Assembly (NCBI GenBank): GCA_052085365.1
Contig: JBQDFP010000006.1
Coordinates: 39,854 to 103,853 of the forward strand
Direction of reading: 5' to 3'
Length of the DNA stretch: 64,000 bases
Origin: Canibacter sp052085365
Lineage (GTDB): Bacteria; Actinomycetota; Actinomycetes; Actinomycetales; Microbacteriaceae
In this document: one piece after another, positions 33,701-42,883 of the stretch
How the letters are laid out: every line of letters starts with the position of its first letter
Position numbering within the stretch: the first letter of the stretch is position 1
Notes under the pieces: generated by a model
What the model was told of the DNA's origin: nothing
Seen by the model: only the letters and a program-made list of their open reading frames with translations
Database searches by the model: none
Made by a program: the position numbers and the translations under genes

Positions 33701-36333
33701 CGAACCTGCCCGGCGGTAAAAACCATGCCGACTATGACAAACTCGCCAAGCGCATCAAACAAAACAAGAGCACCGTTGAAGTAACCGGTGATGACGAGGT
33801 CGGCACCGTCTCGTACCGGTATACCGTGCAGTCATCGCAGACACGAAGCACAAGCGACGGACTGATCGTGGTGCAAACCTCGAACCGTGTGGGTGCGCAG
33901 GCACCGACAGTTGAAGACACGGTGTTGACCGTTGGTGACCGTGGTGAACTCGCGAATCGTGGCGTTGATGTGCTGACTGACAAAGTACGTTGGTCGGGCG
34001 GTGACCCATCGTCGCTAAAACTGTCACTGTGGGGTAGCGCAGCCGAACGCTACGAGATCGCATCCGATTCTCGTATTCGCGGAAAGTACCGTGCTGACGG
34101 CGATCTGGTGCCGTTCCAACTGACCGGTAAAGACTCACTCGGTAACGATGTGAAGACATACGGGTTCCTCGTGATTCCGCCGCTTGATGAGCTGCGTCTG
34201 TCACTCGTGAACGGTTTCAACGGTCTCACCGTTGACGAAAATAAGGCCGTGAGTGCGAAGATCACCGACGTGGTCTCGCTCACTTCAGGCGACCGGCTCG
34301 AATTCGCGTCGAACGATTTGCCGACACGACGTGACCAAGCCGCGTGCAGTGTGTCAGGCAACACACTGACCTACACTGCCGGTCGCGGAGCACCCTGGGC
34401 TGACCAGTGCATGATGACTGCTCGTCTTGTGGGGCAGTCGGCGTATACGACGATCGCGATTCCTGTGACGGTCACCCCAACTGAGCCGATTCCTGAACTG
34501 CACAGTGTGACGAAGACGTTCGCACCGGGCGCTCAGACCCAGGTTGATTTGACTGAAATGGTGAACTGGCAGGGCGGCCGACAGGGCGACCCCGATTCGC
34601 TCCGGTTCGAAGTGAACGGCACCCAAGAAATTCGTGGTGATGGTTCGCGTGCGCAGATTGACCTGGCAGCAGATGCCGTACCCGGTACTGAATACGTGGC
34701 TCAGGTGCGCGCGATTGGTGTGACTGACAGTGTGGCTCCGCTCGTGATTCGAGTCGGGCAGGCAGCGGCCGACACCCCCCGTGGCGGCACCGCATCGCTG
34801 CGCTGCAATGTGGGCAGCAACTGTTCAACGGATGCGCTCGGCTTGCCGGGCGAATATGACCCGTTTGCGGGCAAACGTGGTGCCGGGCTTGACCTGGTTG
34901 GTGTGGACACCGGCAGCTGTACCCCGTTCGGACAGCTGCGTCAGGATGGCAAGCGTGTGAGCTTCCAGTGGGCTGATTCGGGAGTCGCCGGCGGCACCTG
35001 CACGGCAACCTTCACCGTTCGTGATGCGCAGGGTCGCACCGGGACTGGCACGATCGAGCTTGATGCGCGTGGTGTGCCGCGTGCGCCCTCTGGTGTGACG
35101 CAGGTGGGCTACACCGGGTCAAGTGTTGTCTTGCAGGTCGCACCCGCGTCAGAACAGTCCTACCCGGCCGCAACCGGTGTTGTGATTACTTCGGGTGGAT
35201 CGCAGGTCGGAAGCTGCGATAGCTCGTGGCGCTGTACCATCAACGGTCTCGAAAATGGCCAGAAGCACAGCTTTGTTGCTCACGCCGTGAACGAAGTTGG
35301 CCGCTCGGCAGGGTCTCCCGCCGTCACCGCCTGGGCATACGATTCACCGCGGGCGCCTCGTGTAGATGCCCGTCAGACTGGTTTCAGTGATGGCAAAGGC
35401 CAGGTCGAAGTCCGTATTTCTGGATCGTACGACTCGCGCGGATACCAGGTGTCAGTTGACGGCGGAGGCACGCGACAACTAGACGGGCGCCGGGCGAGCG
35501 ATACGTTCGCGATGGGAACCGGCGACCACACCATCACTGCGGTGCCCATTAGCCAATTCTCGCCACCGTCGAGCGGCGCTAACAGTGGCCAAGCCGGTGA
35601 GGCCACAGTTCATGTGACCGGTCCGCCGTCAAACGTTGGCTTGACGCTAGATGGTTCTGGAGACAAAGTTCGGGCAACTGTCACAGCAGACAGTGAGGCC
35701 GAGGGACTTGACTTCGGCTACTTTGATGGCGATGGAAACTGTCAGTTTCAGGGCAACTCGACATTCACAATTGGCCACATGGACAAGAAATATGAGACAT
35801 ACACGGTTCAGGCGTGCGCCAAGAACAAGTGGAACGTCGTCGTTGAAGGAGAGACTCAAACAGTGACACTCGGTGGTGACCTCGAGGCGCCACAAGGTAT
35901 GAGTTCAAAGCTCACCGATTGGCTTCCTTCATCTGGTGGTGTCGAGAGAGTGGGTATCGAAATTTCTCCGGCGAGTCCTAGCGACCAGGCAAAAGTCGAG
36001 TACAGCCATAACGGAGGTGAGTGGACACCAAATCTCCAGTCGATTATCGATTCGATTGATGGCGCATTACCTGCGGGAACGTTGCGGGCACGACAGTGTG
36101 CCACGAGCGGTAGTGACGTCTGCTCTTCTGAAACGAGCATAAATCTTCCAACCCCACCACGTCTCGAGAAGATCGATGACGCGGAAATTAAGAAAGCTGA
36201 AGACCTTCGAGAGTTCGTTGGTGACCCGTATGAAGAAGATGTGAAGTTGACAGATCTTGGCGGTAAGAACATCGAAATTAAGTGGGAAACAGCTCAGGGT
36301 AACTACACACGTGAATACCAAATTCAAGAATAG
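30697..36333 (+). CDS. Giant membrane-anchored Ig-like/fibronectin type III repeat protein
   Basis: This 1878-residue protein is probably extracellular. It has an N-terminal transmembrane anchor (about 8-28), then a repetitive beta region (about 35-350; TPDGDVVTFSS, VNGDWVLYGDDQ) that looks like a beta-propeller. A long series of cadherin/VCBS-like Ig repeats follows (about 365-1450), marked by recurring xxVLxNDxDP and DxxG phrases (LPVLLNDYDPNKRD, ISVLENDVSPPGD, IRPLDNDIDPANG). A Cys-containing segment (about 1370-1440) and several FN3-like domains (about 1460-1800) end it. No sorting signal. ATG 30697 overlaps the kinase stop. Such proteins beside MoxR/DUF58/transglutaminase genes recur in Micrococcales; function unknown, adhesion or wall scaffolding possible. 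Confidence 0.8.
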   Translation: MSRRLMSYISGALIFALVVTIAIVVAGFDARETPREEASVWVTRGDSSQYARVNTQTGEIDAVRGVESPSDIVQSQTESIMFTRGNSVAWNVDGAQPEDIVEDDDDAAISTPDGTSVIESADNWVAMLTKKGDAFVAEADAVDAGTQITPNGKHYGVSAVTVTPDGDVVTFSSEHSEVRHFDATTGKFTGRTQTVEGDYTQIAVVNGDWVLYGDDQVLREGGEPVNLEIAGNAKLQASADTGDDPVIADGAGLWQIGKEITRVADADGEPAQPRAVGGQLYAAWTGATSGTMWRNGDTSELEFDDSVTDLSDANPEIRSNGAHAVLNETSTGMLWSLPSGELIPLSQWGLFEPPQEERGEIVVDDVVDPEPPVAVDDTFGIRPGQSSPLPVLLNDYDPNKRDVLTIVPESLDGLDESFGELSILPDGQTLAITPSEDAAGSTSFTYQVTDGALTSETATVTLNVVDDNTQTAPKWCPVNGCQREWPSPEMTPGGTLVLPILEGWVDPEGDPMMLKSAERVKTDDPVRVLITDEGQLAIRHTDQDAADGEIAIALTVADSNGDTEERDLRVRVSSSAAIQFANAARTAQVGVAANLSPLSRVTGGSGSYTLEEATSSSGDLTVQTKGNSIDVTASKAGSWPVNVTVKDTKTETEVTGTVRVTATESAMPLTLPTLRAFVRPLTDTTIDVLASLPSSDGRAVAVTDVASSPTEGGELHADVVEHALLRISGRAPSGGFVGAVDVTVTEGNATYTGQVNVFEVADDPESVAIAVGDSATVRAGSIVDISVLENDVSPPGDRLVLHPEVVGTGTKGELAFASGRTLRYLAPKKPGTYTLTYRTYGASSPESSDTAQVQVEVLPRDGNGKPVPASVSARVAPGESTRVKVPLSGVDPDGDRVRLTGVDAPDDGQVSAEVNNGIRVSASTAAKPGTHVVNYSVRDEFGGEAEGKLRIIVTPADSGGGAPVVYSDYVRMPVGSDPVTIRPLDNDIDPANGNLSIIEVEPNLPGGKNHADYDKLAKRIKQNKSTVEVTGDDEVGTVSYRYTVQSSQTRSTSDGLIVVQTSNRVGAQAPTVEDTVLTVGDRGELANRGVDVLTDKVRWSGGDPSSLKLSLWGSAAERYEIASDSRIRGKYRADGDLVPFQLTGKDSLGNDVKTYGFLVIPPLDELRLSLVNGFNGLTVDENKAVSAKITDVVSLTSGDRLEFASNDLPTRRDQAACSVSGNTLTYTAGRGAPWADQCMMTARLVGQSAYTTIAIPVTVTPTEPIPELHSVTKTFAPGAQTQVDLTEMVNWQGGRQGDPDSLRFEVNGTQEIRGDGSRAQIDLAADAVPGTEYVAQVRAIGVTDSVAPLVIRVGQAAADTPRGGTASLRCNVGSNCSTDALGLPGEYDPFAGKRGAGLDLVGVDTGSCTPFGQLRQDGKRVSFQWADSGVAGGTCTATFTVRDAQGRTGTGTIELDARGVPRAPSGVTQVGYTGSSVVLQVAPASEQSYPAATGVVITSGGSQVGSCDSSWRCTINGLENGQKHSFVAHAVNEVGRSAGSPAVTAWAYDSPRAPRVDARQTGFSDGKGQVEVRISGSYDSRGYQVSVDGGGTRQLDGRRASDTFAMGTGDHTITAVPISQFSPPSSGANSGQAGEATVHVTGPPSNVGLTLDGSGDKVRATVTADSEAEGLDFGYFDGDGNCQFQGNSTFTIGHMDKKYETYTVQACAKNKWNVVVEGETQTVTLGGDLEAPQGMSSKLTDWLPSSGGVERVGIEISPASPSDQAKVEYSHNGGEWTPNLQSIIDSIDGALPAGTLRARQCATSGSDVCSSETSINLPTPPRLEKIDDAEIKKAEDLREFVGDPYEEDVKLTDLGGKNIEIKWETAQGNYTREYQIQE

Positions 36334-36348
36334 AAATTCTGGAGAATA

Positions 36349-37311
36349 ATGAACGAGCAACTCTCAACTGAGCGTGCACAGTGGAGCGCGGCGGCTATTC
36401 GTGAGACGGCTGACGCGATCGAGCGGGTGATTTACGGGAAGCGACGCGTCGTAGAACTGGTGCTCGCTGCGATGATCGCTGACGGGCATGTGCTGCTTGA
36501 AGATGTGCCCGGCACGGGTAAAACCGCGCTCGCGCGTACGCTCGCGAAAGTGACCGATGGTGAGAGTTCTCGTATCCAGTTCACGCCCGACTTGCTGCCG
36601 GGCGATGTGACGGGCCTGAACGTCTACAACCAGGCAAAAAGCACCTTTGATTTTCACGCGGGACCGATTTTCGCGAACGTGGTGCTCGCCGACGAGATTA
36701 ACCGTGCCAGCCCGAAAACACAGTCGGCACTGCTCGAGGTCATGGAAGAACGCCAGGTCACCGTCGACGGCACCACCTACGATGTTGGTGCACCGTTCTT
36801 GGTGATCGCGACACAAAACCCGGTCGAGCAGGCCGGAACCTATCGTCTGCCGGAAGCGCAGCTTGACCGTTTCATGATGAAAACTTCACTGGGTTACCCT
36901 GACGAGGCGGCGACGCTGCAGATTCTGCAGGGCACGTTCACAACCCCAGACCTGCCGATCGCGCTCGGTCAGGGCACGATGGCGCAGCTGCAAGAGTTCG
37001 CGACCCGTGTGTACCTGAGTCACGTTGTAGCCGACTACATTAGCCGCCTGCTTGATGGGTCACGCCGCGCACAAGAAGTGCGTCTTGGTGTGAGTGTGCG
37101 TGGCGGTATTGCGCTCGTGCGTCTCGCGAAAGCGTGGGCACTCGTGCAGGGCCGCACCTATGTCACTCCTGACGATGTGCGTGACCTCACCCGCAGTGTG
37201 TTCGCGCACCGTCTCGTGCTTGAACCCGAAGCCGAATTTGAAGGGGTCACCGCAGAACAGGTGATCGATCAGCTCTTGCTCGATATTCCCGCTCCGCAGG
37301 AGAGTGAGTGA
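36349..37311 (+). CDS. MoxR-family AAA+ ATPase
   Basis: MoxR ATPases are chaperone-like AAA+ proteins that act with DUF58/VWA partners. The 320 residues show Walker A VPGTGKTALART (near residue 48), Walker B VVLADEINRASPKTQSALLEVMEE, the sensor-1 region ATQNPVEQAGTYRLPEAQLDRF and the C-terminal lid domain. GGAG precedes the ATG. Its end overlaps the DUF58 start (GTGA), the usual genetic partner. Confidence 0.93.
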   Translation: MNEQLSTERAQWSAAAIRETADAIERVIYGKRRVVELVLAAMIADGHVLLEDVPGTGKTALARTLAKVTDGESSRIQFTPDLLPGDVTGLNVYNQAKSTFDFHAGPIFANVVLADEINRASPKTQSALLEVMEERQVTVDGTTYDVGAPFLVIATQNPVEQAGTYRLPEAQLDRFMMKTSLGYPDEAATLQILQGTFTTPDLPIALGQGTMAQLQEFATRVYLSHVVADYISRLLDGSRRAQEVRLGVSVRGGIALVRLAKAWALVQGRTYVTPDDVRDLTRSVFAHRLVLEPEAEFEGVTAEQVIDQLLLDIPAPQESE

Positions 37312-38540
37312 GCACACAGACCACCACACGCGTCAGAAGATCGGCAACGATCTTCAGCCGACGCGTACGTCGACAGAGCCGTGTTGTCACCAATGCGGCT
37401 CTCGACACTGTCACGCCCCTCGGCTGGTGCGTGATCATTGGCGGTGTGCTGTCACTGGTTGCAGCCCTGTTTTGGGCGTGGATCGAAGCGTGGGCGATCG
37501 CGTTTATTGCGATCATTCTCGTCGTGGTCGCACTGCCATTCTTGGTTGGCACACGCGCCTACCAGGTACGTATTCAGCTACCGAAAACTCGTGTGATCGC
37601 GGGAGACAAACTCGCGGGTCAAATTGATGTGAAAAACCGGGGCCTGCGTCCGGCAATGCCAGCAATCGCTGAACTCCCCGTCGGTAATGCGCTGAGTGAA
37701 CTGACGGTGCCGTTTTTGGGGCCGAACTCTGAAAGCAATATCCCGTTCAATGTTGATACGAGCCGGCGCGGCATTGTGACCGTCGGCCCGCTCACTGTCG
37801 CAAAACAAGACCCGGTTGGCCTGTTCAGACGAGAAATGACATGGCGTGACCGGCACACCGTGTTCGTGCATCCGCGCACGATTCCGCTGCCGCCGCACAC
37901 TTCAGGCCTCGTGCGTGACCTTGAAGGCAGCACTGCCGGAAAAATCACCGACTCTGACCTGAACTTCCACGCGATCCGTGAATACGCGCCGGGTGATGAT
38001 CCACGTCATATTCACTGGAAGTCGACCGCAAAAACCGGCAAACTGATGATCCGCCAGTATGAAGAAACCCAGACTGCGCGGGTCGCCCTCATCTTCGATT
38101 CGAACATGTCGTCCTATGTGAACGTGGACGAGTTCGAACTCGGGGTCAGCATTGCCGCATCCTTCGGGCTACAGGCAGTTCGTGACCGCCGTGAACGCTA
38201 CATTTCAGCAACCGAAGAGCTTGCTTCGCGCACCCCAAGCCAATTGCTTGACCAGTTCACGGGTTTGAATGCGGCAGAGTTCGAGGTACCGCTCGACACT
38301 CTCACGCGCCACCTGGTCGACTCAAGGCGCGACCTATCAATTGTGATGCTTATCACCGGGTCACAAACTGACGCCAAAACGCTCAGGCGCTGCAACGCGG
38401 TACTGCCACCCAACGCGATCACACTTGCCGCCCGGGCAGACCTCAACACTGACCCGACACTGCGCAAAGCGGGAACGCTCACACTGCTGAACGTGGGCAA
38501 ACTGGAAGACCTGCCACACCTGCTGATTCGAGGCAACTAG
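37308..38540 (+). CDS. DUF58 domain membrane protein (VWA-like)
   Basis: This 410-residue protein has two adjacent transmembrane helices (about 40-80), an extracytoplasmic or cytosolic beta domain (90-200), and the DUF58 core. The core includes the hallmark FHAIREYAPGDDPRHIHWKSTAKTGKLMIRQYEE (near 222-256) and a degenerate von Willebrand A-like fold with VALIFDSNMS. GTG start overlaps moxR; stop overlaps the next GTG by one base. DUF58 proteins are assumed MoxR clients; the biochemical role is unknown. Confidence 0.88.
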   Translation: MSTQTTTRVRRSATIFSRRVRRQSRVVTNAALDTVTPLGWCVIIGGVLSLVAALFWAWIEAWAIAFIAIILVVVALPFLVGTRAYQVRIQLPKTRVIAGDKLAGQIDVKNRGLRPAMPAIAELPVGNALSELTVPFLGPNSESNIPFNVDTSRRGIVTVGPLTVAKQDPVGLFRREMTWRDRHTVFVHPRTIPLPPHTSGLVRDLEGSTAGKITDSDLNFHAIREYAPGDDPRHIHWKSTAKTGKLMIRQYEETQTARVALIFDSNMSSYVNVDEFELGVSIAASFGLQAVRDRRERYISATEELASRTPSQLLDQFTGLNAAEFEVPLDTLTRHLVDSRRDLSIVMLITGSQTDAKTLRRCNAVLPPNAITLAARADLNTDPTLRKAGTLTLLNVGKLEDLPHLLIRGN

Positions 38541-40852
38541 TGCGCCTCAGAATCATTATCGCTCTCGTTATCAGCGCCGTCCTCGGCGTACTGGCCGCGT
38601 GGCCGATTTATCAAACCCCACGCCTGTGGCTTGTCGCGCTCGCCGCAACGCTCTTGGGCGCAGGCCTCATAATCGCCCGCAAACAGTGGAAAATACCGAT
38701 CATCACGCTGGTCGCGCTGGGGCTTGCTGCGTTCCTAATTCTTGCGCTCACTATCGCTGTGCCCTCAGCATGGCACGACCTGCCGGGAAGTCTCGGCGCG
38801 GGCCTCGTCGACGTTCTCGCATCGATCGTGCTCGGCTGGAAGCAACTGCTGACCCTCGAACTTCCGGTCGGTTCGTACCAGGCGATGCTGATGCCGTTCT
38901 TCATCGTCATCACCGTTTCTTCATGCGCGGCAATGCTGCTGCGCAAGTCACGCTTCGCGGCCATCCCACTGATTGTGCCGGTCGTGTGGGGCACCGTGTT
39001 TGGTGCCTCCGCGGTCAGTGACCCGCTCACACTTGGTCCGCTCACGATTGTCGCGCCCCGTGAAGTAAGTTTGTGGATCATTGCCGCCGCGGGTGCATCG
39101 TTCTGGGTGTGGTTCGTCTCGGGCACGAAACGACGTGCAGCCCTCAAACGCGGGGGCGGCAGCGAAAAACGTGCCGCCCGTCCGATTGCTGCAGCCCTCA
39201 CGCTCGCGCTCGCGGCCGGAGTATCGGTCGCGCTGTTGCCGCTCGTGAATTCGAACGCACGCACTGTGCCACGCGACAAAGTTGATCCACAAATCATCAT
39301 TAATAAAGAACCCTCAGCGCTCGCCGCCTACCGTACGAGTAAAGAAGACGAGCAGCTCGACGAAGACCTCTTCACGATCACTTCTGACGGGGCACTGCCT
39401 GAACGGTTAACGCTCGTGACGCTCGATGAGTACGACGGCATAGACTTCAATGTGTCGCAGAGCGAGGCGGGACAGTTTACAAGGTTCCCGAGCGGTGGTT
39501 CTGTCGCCGAATCAGCCGAAGTGACGGTCACGGTTGACAACTATCGCGGCATTTGGGCGCCAATTGCGGCCCCGTTGAGCAGCACTCCCGAATTTGAGGG
39601 TGAACGGTCACGCAAACTCAGCGACAGCTTCTATGTGAACCGCGGCACCGGCACGGCGATCGCGGTTCCCACCGGCCGGGGGCTCAGCGCCGGTGACAGT
39701 TACACGATCGGTATGAGTACGGCCGCCGCACCGCAGGTGGCGGCACCCGTGAGTAGCGAAGCCCAGGTTGATCTTGAAGCGATGCCGCAGCTTGCCGAAT
39801 GGCTTGAGCGGCAGGGCACACGTAACGTGACCGAACTGGTCGAGAATTTGCGCGACGAGGGGTATCTCAGTCACTCACTGACGAAGAGTTCGTGGCTTGA
39901 AAAACTCGAGGGTGTGAAGTTCATATCGACACCTGGCGGGCATTCCGAGTCGCGTGTTGAAGAGCTGTTCGAGCAGCTCAACAAGAACCCAGACACAGTT
40001 GCTGGCATCGGTGATGATGAACAGTTCGCGGCAGCCGCGGCACTGGTCGCGCAGGCGGTTGGCTACGATTCACGTGTCGTGCTCGGTTTTCGGCTCACCG
40101 AGGGAGTGTCGGGTATTCCCGCATGTGACCGGGTGTGCACGGGCGAAAACCTGGCCGCGTGGATCGAAGTGTCTACTGAGAACGGGTGGGCCCCGATCGA
40201 TGTGAGTCCGCAGATCGAAGAACCACCTTCGACCCTGCGTGAAGGTGAACAGCTGCCCGAATTCCCGACTGTTCCCGAAGAACGCGACGCGAAACCGGTC
40301 GACCCACCCGCAGGTCTCGGTGATCAGAACGACAACGAACGCGAACCGAATGAGACCGACGAGCTGGCATGGTTGTGGCCGGTGTTGAAGATCGCGGGGC
40401 TCTCGATTTTGGGGCTCTTGTGTCTGCTGGTGCCGCTGTTGTTGATTCCTGTTGCGAAACGTATTCGGAAACGTCGCCGTCGCGCTGCCACTGCACCGCA
40501 GGTGCGGGCGTTGGGTGCGTGGAACGAATTGCGCGACCGTGCGATTGATTGGGGAGTCCCACTTCCGGTCACGCGCGGTCGTTCGACGGGCGATCCGCTC
40601 GGTGAGGCGGGCGGGAGTCGTCTCGCTCAGGCACAACTGATCGGCAGCCCTGTTGCGGTCGAGATAGCTGACGCCGTGGGACGGGCGGTGTACTCTTCTG
40701 GAGAGTTCACTCTTGAAGAGGCCGACGAATTGTGGCAGAAACTTGATGACGAGTTGAAGCTGCACAAGAACAACGAAAGTTTCATTCAGAGTCTGCGATC
40801 TGCGTACTCGCTCAGGTCGCTCGGTGTTCCGAGAATTGGAAGAAAAAAGTGA
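38540..40852 (+). CDS. Transglutaminase-like membrane protein (TgpA family), probable pseudoenzyme
   Basis: The 770-residue protein has about six N-terminal helices (1-240), an extracytoplasmic region with a transglutaminase-like fold (about 400-570), a Pro/Glu linker, another helix (about 612-635) and a basic cytosolic tail. In TgpA-type enzymes the triad lies in GYCEQFAAA, HAW and the D of a PxD strand. Here these read GDDEQFAAA (Asp493 in place of Cys), AAW (Ala539 in place of His) and APID (Asp554 kept). The fold is recognisable but catalysis by the usual mechanism is excluded, so a structural or binding role is likely. Overlaps both neighbours. Confidence 0.85.
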   Translation: MRLRIIIALVISAVLGVLAAWPIYQTPRLWLVALAATLLGAGLIIARKQWKIPIITLVALGLAAFLILALTIAVPSAWHDLPGSLGAGLVDVLASIVLGWKQLLTLELPVGSYQAMLMPFFIVITVSSCAAMLLRKSRFAAIPLIVPVVWGTVFGASAVSDPLTLGPLTIVAPREVSLWIIAAAGASFWVWFVSGTKRRAALKRGGGSEKRAARPIAAALTLALAAGVSVALLPLVNSNARTVPRDKVDPQIIINKEPSALAAYRTSKEDEQLDEDLFTITSDGALPERLTLVTLDEYDGIDFNVSQSEAGQFTRFPSGGSVAESAEVTVTVDNYRGIWAPIAAPLSSTPEFEGERSRKLSDSFYVNRGTGTAIAVPTGRGLSAGDSYTIGMSTAAAPQVAAPVSSEAQVDLEAMPQLAEWLERQGTRNVTELVENLRDEGYLSHSLTKSSWLEKLEGVKFISTPGGHSESRVEELFEQLNKNPDTVAGIGDDEQFAAAAALVAQAVGYDSRVVLGFRLTEGVSGIPACDRVCTGENLAAWIEVSTENGWAPIDVSPQIEEPPSTLREGEQLPEFPTVPEERDAKPVDPPAGLGDQNDNEREPNETDELAWLWPVLKIAGLSILGLLCLLVPLLLIPVAKRIRKRRRRAATAPQVRALGAWNELRDRAIDWGVPLPVTRGRSTGDPLGEAGGSRLAQAQLIGSPVAVEIADAVGRAVYSSGEFTLEEADELWQKLDDELKLHKNNESFIQSLRSAYSLRSLGVPRIGRKK

Positions 40853-42126
40853 TGTCCCTCATTCCTCTGCTGATGTTCCAGCTCGTACTGCTTGGTGTGT
40901 ACGTGTGGTACTTGTGGGCCATGTCTCGACTGTTTCCCAAAATCGGGTTGCAGAGCGGACATGGGTGGATCCCGTTCTTTAACGAGTGGAAACTGTTTGA
41001 GCGTGCTGGCATGCCCGGCCCGTTCATTCTGTTCATTCTGATTCCCGGATTTGGTGTGTTAGTTGTGTGGGTGCTGCGCACGATTGCGATGCATCGGCTC
41101 AACACTGAGCTCGGATTCAACGGTGGGTACACCGTGATGGGCGCGTTGTTGCCGCCGCTGTGGGCAACAGTGCTCGGGTCAGCGCTCGCGTTCCGCGTGG
41201 AACCGCTTGCAGCTGATTCGCGTCAGTTCTCGTACGTGTATAACCGGCCGGCATCGCCGTCGTCACTGTTTAATTCCCCGCCGACGACTGCGCCGACGCC
41301 AACTACTCCGGCGCCTGAGACAGCTGCGCCGCCGCGTTACGAACCGTACCCCGGCCGCCAGCGTTCGATTTTTGATCGGCCAGAAGAACCTCCTGCTCCC
41401 GAATCACCTGCTCCCGAACCACCTGCGCCTGCCCCGGAGCCGCCTGCGCCCGCACCTGAACCCCCGGCGCCCGCTCCCGCACCACCGGTGGCTCCGCAGC
41501 CACCAGAACCTCCGGTCGCGCCGCCCGCGCCTGCCCCAGAACCAGAAGTCGTTGAGCCCGACCCGGTTATGCCCGAGCCCGGTCCCGTCACACCGGAACC
41601 GACGTACGGCACCTTTGACGCAGCGTTCACTGAACGCAAGAACACAGAGGAACCGCTCGTGTTGCCGAGCCCGCCCGAACAGGCGCGCAGCAAGTTCGAA
41701 CGACCCGAAGACCAGCTCGAAGACGACTACCGTTCAATCTTCGACACCGACAAACCGGAGCCCGAAGAGGACGAAGACGACGCGACAATCGTTGTTCCGC
41801 GACGCAGCCGTGCACGTTGGCTGCTTGAACTGCCAGACGGCGACACCATCCCCCTCCCGGGTGATGAACTCATCGTGGGCCGCAAGCCCGGCGCTCGCCC
41901 GCATGCGGTGAAGATCCCCGACGAAACTCGCACCCTCTCGAAGATTCACGCGCGGCTGTCATTCAACGAAGATACGTGGTACATCGAAGATCTCGGGTCG
42001 ACCAACGGTGTGTCAACGATCGACGAAGACGGCGTGATTACCGAGATTACCCCCGGTGATCTCGTGCCCGCGGGTGAGAAATTTTTGCTTGGAACACTTG
42101 AGGTAAAGCTGCGTGAAAATGCTTGA
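40849..42126 (+). CDS. Membrane protein with Pro-rich linker and C-terminal FHA domain
   Basis: This protein of about 425 residues reads phosphothreonine. The N-terminal 125 residues hold three or four hydrophobic segments resembling DUF5684 (WIPFFNEWKLFERAGMPG, VLRTIAMHRL). A very Pro/Ala/Glu-rich linker (about 145-275) contains PEPPAPA-type tandem repeats. A Glu/Asp-rich stretch precedes the FHA domain (about 335-422), with GRKPG, the phosphate-binding Arg/Ser region ETRTLSKIHARL and LGSTNGV. GTG 40849 overlaps the upstream TGA; ATG 40852 is the alternative. An FHA protein beside a kinase and phosphatase suggests it docks a phosphorylated partner. Confidence 0.87.
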   Translation: MMSLIPLLMFQLVLLGVYVWYLWAMSRLFPKIGLQSGHGWIPFFNEWKLFERAGMPGPFILFILIPGFGVLVVWVLRTIAMHRLNTELGFNGGYTVMGALLPPLWATVLGSALAFRVEPLAADSRQFSYVYNRPASPSSLFNSPPTTAPTPTTPAPETAAPPRYEPYPGRQRSIFDRPEEPPAPESPAPEPPAPAPEPPAPAPEPPAPAPAPPVAPQPPEPPVAPPAPAPEPEVVEPDPVMPEPGPVTPEPTYGTFDAAFTERKNTEEPLVLPSPPEQARSKFERPEDQLEDDYRSIFDTDKPEPEEDEDDATIVVPRRSRARWLLELPDGDTIPLPGDELIVGRKPGARPHAVKIPDETRTLSKIHARLSFNEDTWYIEDLGSTNGVSTIDEDGVITEITPGDLVPAGEKFLLGTLEVKLRENA

Positions 42127-42883
42127 GCTGCGGGTTGCGCACCGCACGCATCCGGGGCGGGTGCGTGCGGTGAATGAGGATTCGCTGATTGCCCGGCGCC
42201 CAGTGTTTCTTGTTGCCGACGGTATGGGTGGGCATGACGCGGGTGATCTGGCGAGTCAACGTGCTGTTGCCGCATTCGACGCAATCGAGCCAGAACCATA
42301 CGCAGAATTTGATGCGATCAGCGCGGCGTATGCGCGTGCACGTCACGAGGTGGCAACCCTCGCGCATGAAACTGCGCGCGGAGCGGGCTGCACGCTTACG
42401 GGTGTGATCTTGGTCGATTCGGGTGAGAGCTGGCTGGTGTTAAACATTGGTGATTCGCGCACGTATGTGCTCGAAGATTCAACGCTGACGCAGCTGACCG
42501 TCGATCACAGTCTGCGTGATGAATATATTGCTGGTGGTGTCAGCGAGGGCGACCCGCGACTGCCCACCCGCAACGTGATCACGCGTGCGCTCGGGTCGGC
42601 GGCTGATGACGTGGATACGTGGCTGCGTGATGTGGTGGCGGATCAGCGACTTTTAGTGTGCTCAGATGGTCTGCACGGTGAAATTTCGGCCGAACAGATT
42701 CGGGCGGCGCTGATGACGATCGCTGACACTGATCAGGTAGCGGACGAATTAATGCGGTTGGCGCTCGAGGCTGGTGGCAGCGATAACGTGTCGCTTATTG
42801 TGATTGATGTGGTCAGTGGTGCCGGTGAAGGCCGTCCTGATGATGTGACCGCTGACACACTCGATGTGACGAGGCCGCAATGA
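42113..42883 (+). CDS. PP2C-family serine/threonine protein phosphatase
   Basis: This is a metal-dependent phosphatase opposing the operon's kinase. The 256 residues show the PP2C motifs RVRAVNEDS, FLVADGMGGHDAGD (metal ligands), LNIGDSRTYV, LTVDHSLRDE, LLVCSDGLHGEIS and GGSDNVSLIVID. GTG 42113 lies inside the FHA gene (14-nt overlap), with GAGG about 10 nt upstream; ATG 42119 is also possible. The next gene overlaps by ATGA. Confidence 0.92.
   Translation: MKMLELRVAHRTHPGRVRAVNEDSLIARRPVFLVADGMGGHDAGDLASQRAVAAFDAIEPEPYAEFDAISAAYARARHEVATLAHETARGAGCTLTGVILVDSGESWLVLNIGDSRTYVLEDSTLTQLTVDHSLRDEYIAGGVSEGDPRLPTRNVITRALGSAADDVDTWLRDVVADQRLLVCSDGLHGEISAEQIRAALMTIADTDQVADELMRLALEAGGSDNVSLIVIDVVSGAGEGRPDDVTADTLDVTRPQ

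Noticed and set aside
38540..40852. Frameshift as the cause of the missing transglutaminase residues
   Set aside because: The frame is continuous, the surrounding family sequence (EQFAAAA, AWIEV, GWAPID) is intact, and only the catalytic codons differ.
41390..41560. Tandem DNA repeat region (CCTGCTCCCGAA-like units)
   Set aside because: It encodes the Pro/Ala/Glu linker of the FHA protein. The repeats are imperfect and explained by the protein.
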